Below, in pieces: positions 25,248 through 33,512 of a stretch of 47,980 bases of DNA. Source of the DNA: Microcaldota archaeon (lineage in GTDB: Archaea > Micrarchaeota > Micrarchaeia > Micrarchaeales > CABMGC01). Position 1 is the first letter of the stretch, and the number at the start of each line of letters is the position of its first letter. The DNA lies in the NCBI GenBank assembly GCA_021796225.1, contig JAJYOL010000006.1:1-47980 (forward strand), given 5' to 3'. Position numbers and translations under genes: made by a program. The notes below the pieces were generated by a model. The model ran no database searches and was not told where the DNA came from. It saw only the letters and a program-made list of their open reading frames with translations.

Positions 25248-25973
25248 CTATTCCTTAATCTCGAGGTATCTCTGGCTTACCATCTTGTCAAGTATCTGCT
25301 CGACTCTGGACGGAACGATGCCGTATGTCTTTGAAAATTCGTTTATGTCTATGGTGTTGTTGTGCACTTCGATCCAGTCGCCTACCATCGCCATGAGCGC
25401 TCCGTCGGAATATTTCTGAAGTGCATTTACCTGCTGTTCTAGAACCTTGTTGTGCTCATTCAATTCCGAAGACTGTACTGTAAGGTTTCTGTTTGCCGCG
25501 CTGAGCTCCAGATTCAGCCTCTTCAATTCCCTGTATTCGGTAAGAAGTGCATCGTATTTGTTGAAAAGGGTGCTGTAACTTTCGGAAAGCCCCTTAAGCA
25601 GATTGTCCACTACCGAATCGATGTATTGGTAGAATTTGGACTGGTCAAGCTTGTAATAATCGGTTACGAGTGAAAGAACGGCTACCAAATCCTTGATTAT
25701 CACTGCTCTTCGCATCCTCTCGCTCGTGTCCGGCGGTATCGAGTATATGAGCTTGACTCCGTCCTTTCCTATTTTGACTATATAGAACATGTACGGCTTT
25801 TTGTTGATGTTCCTGCTTTCTATCCTTGCAATTACGAGCTCTTCCCCTTCTATCTTGCTCGTGTAGAACGGTATCGTGGAGATCTTGCCTTGTATGTCCT
25901 GCAATGTCCCTATTAGTTCCCCTCCGAACTGGAGTTCTTCTATTTTGGGTACCGGGATCTGTTCGTCTGCCAT
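25248..25973 (-). CDS. Cytoplasmic coiled-coil protein with a C-terminal winged-helix-like end
   Basis: The 241-residue protein has an N-terminal globular domain with strands (ISTIPFYTSKI, LVIARIESR, YMFYIVKIGKDGVKLIYS), a helical middle (DLVAVLSLVTDYY), a coiled coil at about 145-190, and a final segment (IDINEFSKTYGIVPSRVEQIL, then MVSQRYLEIKE) that resembles a winged helix. It lacks membrane segments. The ATG at 25973 is preceded by a strong GGAGG site. It is upstream of the 49-residue gene and the 786-residue surface protein, in the same direction and closely spaced. Function unknown; an adaptor or regulator of the membrane system is possible. Confidence 0.7.
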   Translation of the reverse strand: MADEQIPVPKIEELQFGGELIGTLQDIQGKISTIPFYTSKIEGEELVIARIESRNINKKPYMFYIVKIGKDGVKLIYSIPPDTSERMRRAVIIKDLVAVLSLVTDYYKLDQSKFYQYIDSVVDNLLKGLSESYSTLFNKYDALLTEYRELKRLNLELSAANRNLTVQSSELNEHNKVLEQQVNALQKYSDGALMAMVGDWIEVHNNTIDINEFSKTYGIVPSRVEQILDKMVSQRYLEIKE

Positions 25974-26079
25974 TTTATCCTCCAATCTCCTGTCTGCTTA
26001 TAAAGGCATTTTATTATACGTCCGCAAGTAATATGAAGCTACTTATGCCCCTTTCGGACGCAATTTCGTGCCGATAAGC

Positions 26080-26439
26080 CTACGTTTTTTCTGTTTTCTT
26101 GATGTCGAGTGCCGGCATGTAGCTGAAAAGGGCCAGAAGGTAAAAGAACAGAAGGACACCCAGAGTTATCAGAAAGGTTACCACGCTGAGTGCGAGTATG
26201 TTTCCAAATATGAAAAAGAGCGTGCCAAGTGCGACGTAGACGGCTCTTTTGGTGGTGAATTTTTTCCTCTGCTCCCTGTATTTCGGATAGCACGTTCTGC
26301 ATACCACCAGCACGTTGTTTTTCTCGTTTTTGGTTATGTTTTTCTTTATCCATCTCACGGCGCGTATGACATGGTCTTCACGCACCAGTATCCCTGCCTT
26401 CTCCTTTCCGCATATTATGCAAACTTTCTTTCCGGCCAT
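26080..26439 (-). CDS. Zinc-ribbon membrane protein, 119 aa
   Basis: The N-terminal 60 residues carry two CxxC pairs (VCIICGKEK and VCRTCYPKY) that should bind one zinc ion. Two adjacent membrane helices follow (about 66-84 and 86-108), with a short Lys-rich tail. The family is unrecognised. It lies nine bases downstream of the 98-residue gene at 26449 and is probably the last gene of the transcript that begins at 29938. Position suggests a small membrane accessory of the VirB4-like apparatus. Confidence 0.7.
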   Translation of the reverse strand: MAGKKVCIICGKEKAGILVREDHVIRAVRWIKKNITKNEKNNVLVVCRTCYPKYREQRKKFTTKRAVYVALGTLFFIFGNILALSVVTFLITLGVLLFFYLLALFSYMPALDIKKTEKT

Positions 26440-26448
26440 AAACTCATC

Positions 26449-26745
26449 TCAATCTATGCTCAGTTCGGCTATCTTCCCATATGTTTCGTTAATTCGCTGT
26501 TCGTCACGCATGTTGAAAATATCCGTTATGGTGATGTCGTCGACGCCGACTCTTCTGAGTATGTTTATTATGTCGTTGTCACGCACCCCGTATCTGTGAA
26601 GCATATTTACAAATGCTACCGCGTTTACGTGCCTGTGCATCTTGTTGATCGCGTTTGTCATCTCGTCTATGTTCTTGTTGCTCATTTTGAACGAAGTGAG
26701 TATCTTTTCCAGCTTTATCCTGCTTATCACGAACGTGTTTGCCAT
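26449..26745 (-). CDS. Small helical protein resembling the C-terminus of the neighbouring VirB4-like ATPase
   Basis: The 98-residue helical protein is not a named family to me. Its second half (VAFVNMLHRYGVRDNDIIN, then ILRRVGVDDITITDIF) matches the pattern of the last 50 residues of the ATPase next door (VREFVQILASKGVERDAIVA, then LLRGLKIIDIIITRIF). It therefore looks like a free copy of that C-terminal module, perhaps a protein-protein docking domain. Its ATG overlaps the ATPase stop by one base (TGATG), so the two are translationally coupled. Confidence 0.65.
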   Translation of the reverse strand: MANTFVISRIKLEKILTSFKMSNKNIDEMTNAINKMHRHVNAVAFVNMLHRYGVRDNDIINILRRVGVDDITITDIFNMRDEQRINETYGKIAELSID

Positions 26746-28262
26746 CAGATGCCACCCTGTCCGGAATAGGAGAATATCCTGGTTATTATTATATCGATTA
26801 TCTTCAGACCTCTTAGCAGGGCAACTATCGCGTCGCGTTCGACGCCCTTGCTTGCGAGTATCTGGACAAACTCCCTGACGTCTATTATTCTTCCTTTCTT
26901 TTCAAGGCTGTCGAATATCGAAGGTATGATTTCGGAGCTGACTCCTATCTCTATCAGCTTTGAATTAAGCTCTATCCTCTCAAGATGGTAATCCTTCTGT
27001 ATTCCCTTGTCCGCAAGCTCCGCCGGCGTGAGTACCTCTGTTATGCTTACCGCGTAAACGTCGAGCGGTTCTTCCCCGACTATCTTGTCCAAAAGGAACA
27101 CGTCGGGAAACTGCACTGCCGAATGGAATGACATGTCGAATGCCGCCTGGCCGACTCCGAATTTTCCTATCTCGCTGCGCATGAAGTTGGAGAAATTTAG
27201 CGATCCTTGCAGGTAATTCATGAACTTCTCGAATCTTATCCTGAGCATGACCGTGGTGCCTACGTTGGAGAATATCGCTTCATTTATATCCGTCGGATTC
27301 TGCGATGCGACTATCAGGCCGAACTGGTATTTTCTCCCCTCTCTGACTATGGTTATGGCATCGCTCCTGCTGTCGCTTGCCACCTTCCAAGCTTCGTCAA
27401 GCACGACGATGGCCTTGAGGCCTTTGCTGCTGCTCCATCCTTCGGCACGCATTTTTTCCTTCAAGGTCTGCAATATGAACATTGCCGCAAGCGCCCTGAA
27501 TCCTTCATCAGGCAGAGCCGAGAGATCAAGATCGACCAATCCCGATGTGGTGATTTTATCTATGTCTATGGTGGACTTGTTTGCAAAATAATCTTCACCT
27601 TCCCTTGTAAACTGCCTTAATCGGTACAACGCATTCTCGAGCTCCGCCGGGTATGCGTAAGTGCCGTCCTGCAGCTTCTCTTCAAGAAGCAGCGTAACGT
27701 CCTTGAGCGTAGGCGCATCCTTTCCTTTCTCGGGTATCTGGGAAAGCGTGAAGCCCGCATTGACATAAGCCTGTTCTATGGCTTCTGAAGTGAGCCTTCT
27801 CTGTTCAGGATAATCCGACACGTCGGTGAGTATGTCGAGCGAATTCATTATCTGCTTTACCCTGTCTACGGGTTTCATCCCTGAAAGGTCCATTATGTTT
27901 ATGTAGTCTCCGCGCGATAGCGCTATTATCGTGCCTCCGCTCTGCTTGACCCACGCCTTGTATTCTCCGGCCCAGTCTATTATTATCGCATTCGTATTCC
28001 AGATGTAGCTTGCGCGTATCAGGAATGTCTTGACGAAGAAGCTCTTTCCCGAACCCGTTATTCCCACTACCGCGAGGTGCGGGTTCGTAAGCGTGGCAAA
28101 TGTCCATGTAAAAGGTATTCCGAAAATCTTCGTAGTGCCTATGAATACGGAATCCGTAGGATCGTTGAGAAGATACTGGTGCGGAGGCTCCGGAGGCCTG
28201 CTGAGGAATACCCTCTTGGCCAGTTCGTTGCTCATTATTTTTTGAATTCTTACAAGCGACAT
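26745..28262 (-). CDS. VirB4/TraC-type T4SS ATPase
   Basis: This 505-residue P-loop ATPase belongs to the VirB4/TraC/HerA group that powers type IV secretion and conjugation. Walker A is GITGSGKS (67-74), Walker B is IVVLDEAWK (285-293, with the VirB4-type DEAW), and a sensor-like ASQNPTD (319-325) follows, then an Arg-rich TVMLRIRF segment. The usual N-terminal half of VirB4 is missing here; only about 50 residues precede the motor. That half appears to be supplied by the separate proteins encoded just upstream. A roughly 110-residue C-terminal extension (about 397-505) is unusual and has a relative in the next gene. A GGTGTTGAA ribosome-binding site precedes the ATG. Confidence 0.88.
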   Translation of the reverse strand: MSLVRIQKIMSNELAKRVFLSRPPEPPHQYLLNDPTDSVFIGTTKIFGIPFTWTFATLTNPHLAVVGITGSGKSFFVKTFLIRASYIWNTNAIIIDWAGEYKAWVKQSGGTIIALSRGDYINIMDLSGMKPVDRVKQIMNSLDILTDVSDYPEQRRLTSEAIEQAYVNAGFTLSQIPEKGKDAPTLKDVTLLLEEKLQDGTYAYPAELENALYRLRQFTREGEDYFANKSTIDIDKITTSGLVDLDLSALPDEGFRALAAMFILQTLKEKMRAEGWSSSKGLKAIVVLDEAWKVASDSRSDAITIVREGRKYQFGLIVASQNPTDINEAIFSNVGTTVMLRIRFEKFMNYLQGSLNFSNFMRSEIGKFGVGQAAFDMSFHSAVQFPDVFLLDKIVGEEPLDVYAVSITEVLTPAELADKGIQKDYHLERIELNSKLIEIGVSSEIIPSIFDSLEKKGRIIDVREFVQILASKGVERDAIVALLRGLKIIDIIITRIFSYSGQGGI

Positions 28263-28271
28263 TTCAACACC

Positions 28272-29096
28272 TTATTTCTGCAGCTGGAATATTTTTCCAA
28301 GCTCCGCTTCTCCGAATACCCTGTAATTAAGCGTATTCAGGTAATACAGCTCCCTGCCGACTATCCTCGAAATGCTGAGATCGAACGAATTGAAAAGCGT
28401 TTGCAGTTGGCTTAACTGACCAGACAGGTTGTCTATCGCTTCCTTCTCGCTTATTCCCACCGCCGTGGATTCTATATACATTATCGTGTTGAGCGGCCTC
28501 TCCCCTGCGGATATTCTTTCCATCTTTGCCTGCAGTATTCCGAGTTTGCGCTGCAGTTCTTCCACAACCATCTGATTCGGATTGGAGCCGTTTACTTCTC
28601 TCGACAACTGGAATTCGAGAAAACCCCTCTGGCCGTCAAGTTCGTCCCTGTATTTTTGTATGCTTTCCGGAACTGCAACGACGTTTATCTTGAACGGGAA
28701 GTCGGCATTCATGACTATCCTTTCCCATCTATCCGTTGCTCCTGCAAGCACCGTCTGGTCATCCTGTGTCTGTTCTGACGTGAATACGTATCCGTATATG
28801 TTGCCCGTGAGATACCCCGTTGCGTAATATATCCCGTTGACCGATTTTATTATGACGTCCTGTGTTTTCGGTATCTTGCTTCTTCCCGAAGGGATCGTCA
28901 CCAGTCCGAGAAGATTCGTGAACATCGGGAATACGATGAAATCCGCGTAGTTTATCGCTATGTTTACCATTACCGCGACTGCCGCAAGCACGACTACCAC
29001 AAGAGCCAAAGGCCCGTAGCTTCCTGCCGTTATTATGAGTACCAGAAGAACCATCGAAGTCATTCCGACATACATGAGTCCTTCTTCATCCATCAT
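28272..29096 (-). CDS. PrgI/VirB4-N-terminal-like membrane protein (copy 1)
   Basis: The 274-residue protein has two N-terminal membrane helices (about 12-28 and 30-60) and a soluble domain. The opening of that domain (KTQDVIIKSVNGIYYATGYL) resembles the N-terminal region of VirB4/TraC proteins. The latter part is helical and charged. In Gram-positive T4SS, a two-helix PrgI protein precedes VirB4; here PrgI-like helices and a VirB4-N-like domain appear to be joined in one protein and separated from the ATPase. It overlaps the preceding gene by four bases (ATGA) and lies nine bases upstream of the ATPase gene. The relationship is judged from architecture and is not certain. Confidence 0.65.
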   Translation of the reverse strand: MMDEEGLMYVGMTSMVLLVLIITAGSYGPLALVVVVLAAVAVMVNIAINYADFIVFPMFTNLLGLVTIPSGRSKIPKTQDVIIKSVNGIYYATGYLTGNIYGYVFTSEQTQDDQTVLAGATDRWERIVMNADFPFKINVVAVPESIQKYRDELDGQRGFLEFQLSREVNGSNPNQMVVEELQRKLGILQAKMERISAGERPLNTIMYIESTAVGISEKEAIDNLSGQLSQLQTLFNSFDLSISRIVGRELYYLNTLNYRVFGEAELGKIFQLQK

Positions 29097-29938
29097 TCGC
29101 CACCTCCGCTCCTGCTCATTATGTTCTGACTGAGATTTGCAACCGGTATGTTCTTTTCCGGCTCTATGAATTCGAGTATCTCGTTTCCCGAAGCCAGCGA
29201 AGCGTTTATCCCGTAAGTCGCGCTTATGCCGCTTGCAAGCTCTTCTCCCTTCATCAACGCCATGTTTATCGCTTCTTCGTCATTGCCCCCTTCCGCGCTT
29301 ATCGCCGCGAACGAAGCAAGCGAATGGCCTCTCGCCCTGTTTACATTATCAAGCATGTTTTTCCACATTGTCAGTTCTCCGCGCAGCCTGTTCGATTCCG
29401 GGGACCCCGTATCTTTCCCCGTACCCTCCCTGTCCACCATCATATTGTATCTGTCCTGCACGTCGCTGAGCCTCGCCCTTATCTTTTCAACGTATTCGTC
29501 CTTGTTCAGCACGTAAAGCTGCGTCGTTATCCTGAACGGCTCTTTCATCAATGCGAGCATCTTGCTGAATGATACCGCAAAGTCGAATTTTTCCTGGTCT
29601 TCCATTTCGGTGGCGGAGCTATACAGCGGCATTTTGATGAATGCGGTTGCATAAACCCTGTCCCCTTCACGCCTGACTATCGCGTTTCCCGAAGGCGCGA
29701 GTATGTAAGGCTCTCCGCCTTCTATCGTCATCGTGTGGTTTTTTATCTTCGTGAATGGCTCGTACAAATAGGTGAAGTATCTTGTAGATATTGCGAATAC
29801 GTCAAGAAGTATTGCGACTATGGCCAGCGGGACTTTAACGTAAAAATATTGTGAAGGAACCGCTGCGGTAATCAGGACTATGGCGAATGCTGCAGATAGC
29901 AGTATTACGAAGAGCATGAGCCTGAATTCTAGCGCCAT
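29093..29938 (-). CDS. PrgI/VirB4-N-terminal-like membrane protein (copy 2)
   Basis: The 281-residue protein has the same plan as its neighbour. Two membrane helices lie near residues 5-28 and 36-55. They are followed by a soluble domain with APSGNAIVRREGDRVYATAF, a strand pattern like that of copy 1, and then a helical, coiled-coil-like stretch (VEKIRARLSDVQDRYNMMVD). The two are probably paralogues that pair. The ATG at 29938 is preferred over a TTG nine codons upstream, which would sit almost on the promoter. It is the first gene of the transcript that includes the ATPase. Confidence 0.65.
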   Translation of the reverse strand: MALEFRLMLFVILLSAAFAIVLITAAVPSQYFYVKVPLAIVAILLDVFAISTRYFTYLYEPFTKIKNHTMTIEGGEPYILAPSGNAIVRREGDRVYATAFIKMPLYSSATEMEDQEKFDFAVSFSKMLALMKEPFRITTQLYVLNKDEYVEKIRARLSDVQDRYNMMVDREGTGKDTGSPESNRLRGELTMWKNMLDNVNRARGHSLASFAAISAEGGNDEEAINMALMKGEELASGISATYGINASLASGNEILEFIEPEKNIPVANLSQNIMSRSGGGE

Positions 29939-29970
29939 AGAGATCCAACGATACAATAAAGGCAAGCATA

Positions 29971-29980
29971 CTTATAAATT
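29971..29980 (-). promoter_or_regulatory. TATA box for the ATPase operon
   Basis: The minus strand reads AATTTATAAG, about 35 to 40 bases upstream of the ATG at 29938. It is squeezed into the 66-base gap after the stop of the six-gene array, so the array and the ATPase operon can be transcribed separately. Confidence 0.55.
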
Positions 29981-30004
29981 CCTGCTTAACGGGCGATACC
30001 GTGC

Positions 30005-31168
30005 CTATATCGCGCGCAGTCTTCCCGACGTTCTTGCCATGCCTCCGAGTATTTCAGCTATCTGCGTTATGAATGCGTAAGTCATGGCGCTTATGAGTGC
30101 GGGGAAAAACAATACCGAAAGCCAATAATCACCGACACTGTTCTGCGCGTTTTTAATGCTCATCGTAATAGGGTTTGTTGGGGAAATCATACTGCTTAAT
30201 CCCGGACAGCTTTCAGACTGTCTGGTTGTGCCTCCGGAATCTTGTATCGGTACTACGCTGCATCCTGAATTACTTTGCAACGAAGATGCGATACTGCTGA
30301 GCTGCTGCACCGTTCCTTGAGAAGTGAAATAATAAGAAAAACTGAACATTACCGGCATGAAGAAGTAGAACCCTATGGCTATTGCCATCATCATGCCTCC
30401 AAGATGACGTGTAGGTATCAGGGACCGGAATATTATTCCGGGTATCAAAAACACGGGTATTGCCGCATACATGAAGAACACGATCGTGTAAAATTCTACA
30501 TGGAGCGCCATGAACCCCCCCATCATCATATCGAAAAAGGCAAAAAGTTCCCAAAAAGTGCTGTATTCGAGCATAAATGGCACAAGCGACGTATCCCCTG
30601 GAATATCGTAAGACACTCCACATGCCGAGTCTACAATTGGTATACATATAAACAACTGTGCCGAAGGTAAAACCATTTCAATAAGGCCTATCTGATACAT
30701 TTCCACAAACGTCACTGAACTGACGTTTATGATATTTCCAATATATCCTAAAGATATGCTATACGGATCATAGGCGCCTACGAAAAGTCCTGGTATCAAT
30801 CCGAACATCGTAGCCGCGACGAAGGAAAACAATATTACTATGAGCGCCGTTGCGGTAGCTTCGTAGAATTCTCCAATACCAAAGATTCTCAGCCTGTCGT
30901 TTCCCAAAGCTATCCCGAACATTATTATCGCTGCGGCTATGGAGAACGATATGAGCATTGCGGCGTATGCCACAGGCTCCCAGACACCCCATATACGTAT
31001 CGCTGCCGCATTTACATTGTTGCAATACCACGGTGCCGTTATGGAAACCACGCTGCTTGCTCCTCCTGTGTTAACATTGCTGCAGTATTGCGTGAATATG
31101 TTGCTCGATTGGGCTCCCGCTATTCCTACAAATGCGAAAAGCAGCAGTAAAACGGCGATTCTTTTCAT
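30005..31168 (-). CDS. VirB6/TrbL-like polytopic membrane protein, paralogue 6
   Basis: The 387-residue protein starts with a cleavable-looking signal peptide (KRIAVLLLLFAFVGIAGAQ) and has about seven further membrane helices. The shared paralogue signature is present as IIFRSLIPTRHLGGMMMAIA, as is the first motif RLRIFGIGEFYEATATALIV. An outside loop carries several Cys (CIPIVDSACG), which could form disulphides. It is last in the six-gene array, four bases after the previous stop. By architecture it fits the VirB6/TrbL channel component of T4SS, though sequence similarity to bacterial members is too faint for me to confirm by eye. Confidence 0.75.
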   Translation of the reverse strand: MKRIAVLLLLFAFVGIAGAQSSNIFTQYCSNVNTGGASSVVSITAPWYCNNVNAAAIRIWGVWEPVAYAAMLISFSIAAAIIMFGIALGNDRLRIFGIGEFYEATATALIVILFSFVAATMFGLIPGLFVGAYDPYSISLGYIGNIINVSSVTFVEMYQIGLIEMVLPSAQLFICIPIVDSACGVSYDIPGDTSLVPFMLEYSTFWELFAFFDMMMGGFMALHVEFYTIVFFMYAAIPVFLIPGIIFRSLIPTRHLGGMMMAIAIGFYFFMPVMFSFSYYFTSQGTVQQLSSIASSLQSNSGCSVVPIQDSGGTTRQSESCPGLSSMISPTNPITMSIKNAQNSVGDYWLSVLFFPALISAMTYAFITQIAEILGGMARTSGRLRAI

Positions 31169-31174
31169 CAAAGG

Positions 31175-32329
31175 TCACATTATGCGCGTAAGCAGCGATA
31201 TGAAGTCCATTCTTTCTCCTACGGATTTTGAAAAGTCCACAATGAACGTATCCACGATTGTTATGTTTATAAGCGGTATAAAAGTCATTCCCATACCGAC
31301 AAGACCGCCGTATATGAGAAACTGCTGAAGTAACGTATACATGGGCAAGGCTCCATAACTGCCTGCTACTCCATTCGGTAACAGAAATGCGGTTGCCAAC
31401 TGGCCCGTAGCCATCTGTAAAAATATTTCTCCTACTGTTAGAACAAATCCTCCGAGAAAACTGGCCGTACACCCAGCACCCAAGACCCCTGACGGTATGC
31501 CCATGTTACACATCAGGTTATGCCCTGCAACTCCCAATGCGTAATCAAGAAATCCGTAGCTTATGCTTGTCATAAGCGGATAAACAAAACCGATTCCAAT
31601 TGCAAAAGCAATCATTGCCCCTCCGAATGTACGCGTAACGCCGAAAGACCTCGCCACCAATCCCACTACCATCAAGGTTCCGAATATCAGTCCGGAAACG
31701 TCTATCAACAGATACTGAACCTGCACAAGCACGTAAAATATGTACATAGAATTAAGCATTGGCACTATGTAGTGGAATACAGGTTCTATCGGAAGAAGGG
31801 ATATGGATATCGAAGTATTTATCGTGCTTAACTTCGGAGGATATGTCAGAGTTATCGACGGTACCATGGAAACCAGTGTTCCTATCCAATATGTTTCGTA
31901 TGTCAAGCTCGTTATATCGTTATTGTAACTCCAAAGGTCGCACACCGAAAGGAAAAAGAGGTTGTTGTATCCCACGCCTGTATTGCCTGTGGGGTTAGTG
32001 ATTGCCGATGCACAGCTTGTTGGCATAAGTCCCGCATTTGTATACGCACTAAGTACGGGCATATTGATCAGCAAGCCTATGAATGCCAGAAATATCAGTA
32101 TCAGGACTATGGAGGAAAGTTCATCGTAGAGTTTGGCCTTTACCCATACCTTAAGGTCATTTCTTCCTATGAGCGGGCTTATTGCGTATATTATTCCGAG
32201 TATCGACATTATTGTCAATGTTATTATTATCGCTATCGGAAACCATATCACATACGGCGAAGTTATTGTGGAGCACAAGCCAGTACATTTTGTCGTTCCC
32301 TGCAATATCAACGGTATAAAATTCATCAT
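31175..32329 (-). CDS. VirB6/TrbL-like polytopic membrane protein, paralogue 5
   Basis: The 384-residue protein has about seven membrane helices and begins with a short outside segment holding two Cys (KCTGLC), without a clear signal peptide. It carries both array motifs: NDLKVWVKAKLYDELSSIVL after the first helix, and LVARSFGVTRTFGGAMIAFA in the core. The start overlaps the previous gene by four bases (ATGA) and follows an AAGGTGAT ribosome-binding site; ATG at 32326 is equally possible. It probably forms part of a hetero-oligomeric membrane complex with its five paralogues (inference). Confidence 0.75.
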   Translation of the reverse strand: MMNFIPLILQGTTKCTGLCSTITSPYVIWFPIAIIITLTIMSILGIIYAISPLIGRNDLKVWVKAKLYDELSSIVLILIFLAFIGLLINMPVLSAYTNAGLMPTSCASAITNPTGNTGVGYNNLFFLSVCDLWSYNNDITSLTYETYWIGTLVSMVPSITLTYPPKLSTINTSISISLLPIEPVFHYIVPMLNSMYIFYVLVQVQYLLIDVSGLIFGTLMVVGLVARSFGVTRTFGGAMIAFAIGIGFVYPLMTSISYGFLDYALGVAGHNLMCNMGIPSGVLGAGCTASFLGGFVLTVGEIFLQMATGQLATAFLLPNGVAGSYGALPMYTLLQQFLIYGGLVGMGMTFIPLINITIVDTFIVDFSKSVGERMDFISLLTRIM

Positions 32330-33504
32330 ATCACCTTCTGGAGCAGCTTGCCGCTCTGCAATGACGGGGCTCCGAGTATGTCACCAAGAAATTCAAGCAT
32401 ATCATACGCTATTATGAAGGAAATTATGAGGCCAGCCATTTGAAATACTATGTATGTTATTGTTGAAGCGTATTGCATTACGTTTTGGAACATTACATCT
32501 CCGAATGCGAATCCTACAAAGGAAGATACAAACGTTTCCAGTACCGAGAATGTATCACCAAGGATATCAAGCTTTACGTTACTACTGCCTGTTTCGTGGC
32601 ACAAAGTCGGTGCCGATTTGCAAATCGCGCTCGAGCTGGAGGCCGAACTAAAAGTATATGAAGAAAACGCGTAGAGGAATGCCGGGAAGATCACATAAAA
32701 CGATATGAACAATGCGATAAGCGCTCCACCGGCAGCCCTTGTCCATGGAAATGCACGCAATGCTATTCCTGCATAAAGAAATATCGGGAACAGGAAATAT
32801 ATTATAAAAAGCGTAAATATCAGCAGCATTCCCATTACTATTATGCTGAAAGTTATATCCATTTCAGACCAAACAGCCGTTCTAAGCGTTTGTGCGCCGT
32901 ATAATGGACCGAATTTAATCCCAAAATCCAACGGCATTACATTGATTTTGAAATCTATTATCATATTGTATATGAAAAGGTCATAGAATACGTCAACATA
33001 TGTGTATATCCCGTTCATTACTATGTTGTTCTGATAATTGGTGCACAAGTTCGTATAAAGTTGTCTCGCACTTACGAAACCCAAATGCGATGAAGTTGCT
33101 CCCGTCGTACTTGCGCTTGCAAGGTTTGCAAGAAACACTGTAGACCCGTTGAATACTCCTATCCCTCCGATTATCAGAACTACTATTGCCACATTGGCTA
33201 TGCTTTCAAGATATTCTGTTTTTACGAATGTTACGAGCTTTGTTATTCCAAATGCCGTGCCTATGGTATAGACGATACCCAATAACGACAGCACGAGAAG
33301 GCTTATTATCAGTGAAATGCCGAGAAGTTCCGTAGGTACCGTTCTTGATGCTATTCCTGCTGTGATAAGCGGGGCAGAAACAGCATTCTGCGCTCCGTTG
33401 CCGAATAAGGTATTGCAATCTAGTATCTGTATCAATTGCGCATGAACTGGAATGGATGTGATTAACAGAAGAAAGGGAATCATAAGCAATGCAATCCTAT
33501 TCAA
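32326..33504 (-). CDS. VirB6/TrbL-like polytopic membrane protein, paralogue 4
   Basis: The 392-residue protein has a signal peptide (IALLMIPFLLLITSIPVHAQ) and about seven membrane helices. The paralogue motifs are TKLVTFVKTEYLESIANVAI and IALRAFPWTRAAGGALIALF, the clearest example in the array. A start at TTG (33504) is chosen because AGGTGATTGA lies just upstream and gives the signal peptide its positive residue; the next ATG (33483) would leave a signal without charge. It lies eight bases after its upstream neighbour. Confidence 0.75.
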   Translation of the reverse strand: MNRIALLMIPFLLLITSIPVHAQLIQILDCNTLFGNGAQNAVSAPLITAGIASRTVPTELLGISLIISLLVLSLLGIVYTIGTAFGITKLVTFVKTEYLESIANVAIVVLIIGGIGVFNGSTVFLANLASASTTGATSSHLGFVSARQLYTNLCTNYQNNIVMNGIYTYVDVFYDLFIYNMIIDFKINVMPLDFGIKFGPLYGAQTLRTAVWSEMDITFSIIVMGMLLIFTLFIIYFLFPIFLYAGIALRAFPWTRAAGGALIALFISFYVIFPAFLYAFSSYTFSSASSSSAICKSAPTLCHETGSSNVKLDILGDTFSVLETFVSSFVGFAFGDVMFQNVMQYASTITYIVFQMAGLIISFIIAYDMLEFLGDILGAPSLQSGKLLQKVI

Positions 33505-33512
33505 TCAATCAC

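Noticed and set aside
26039-26353. Open frame of 104 residues on the minus strand overlapping the zinc-ribbon membrane gene
   Set aside because: It is out of phase with the zinc-ribbon gene, has no ribosome-binding site, and its composition is that of a shadow frame.
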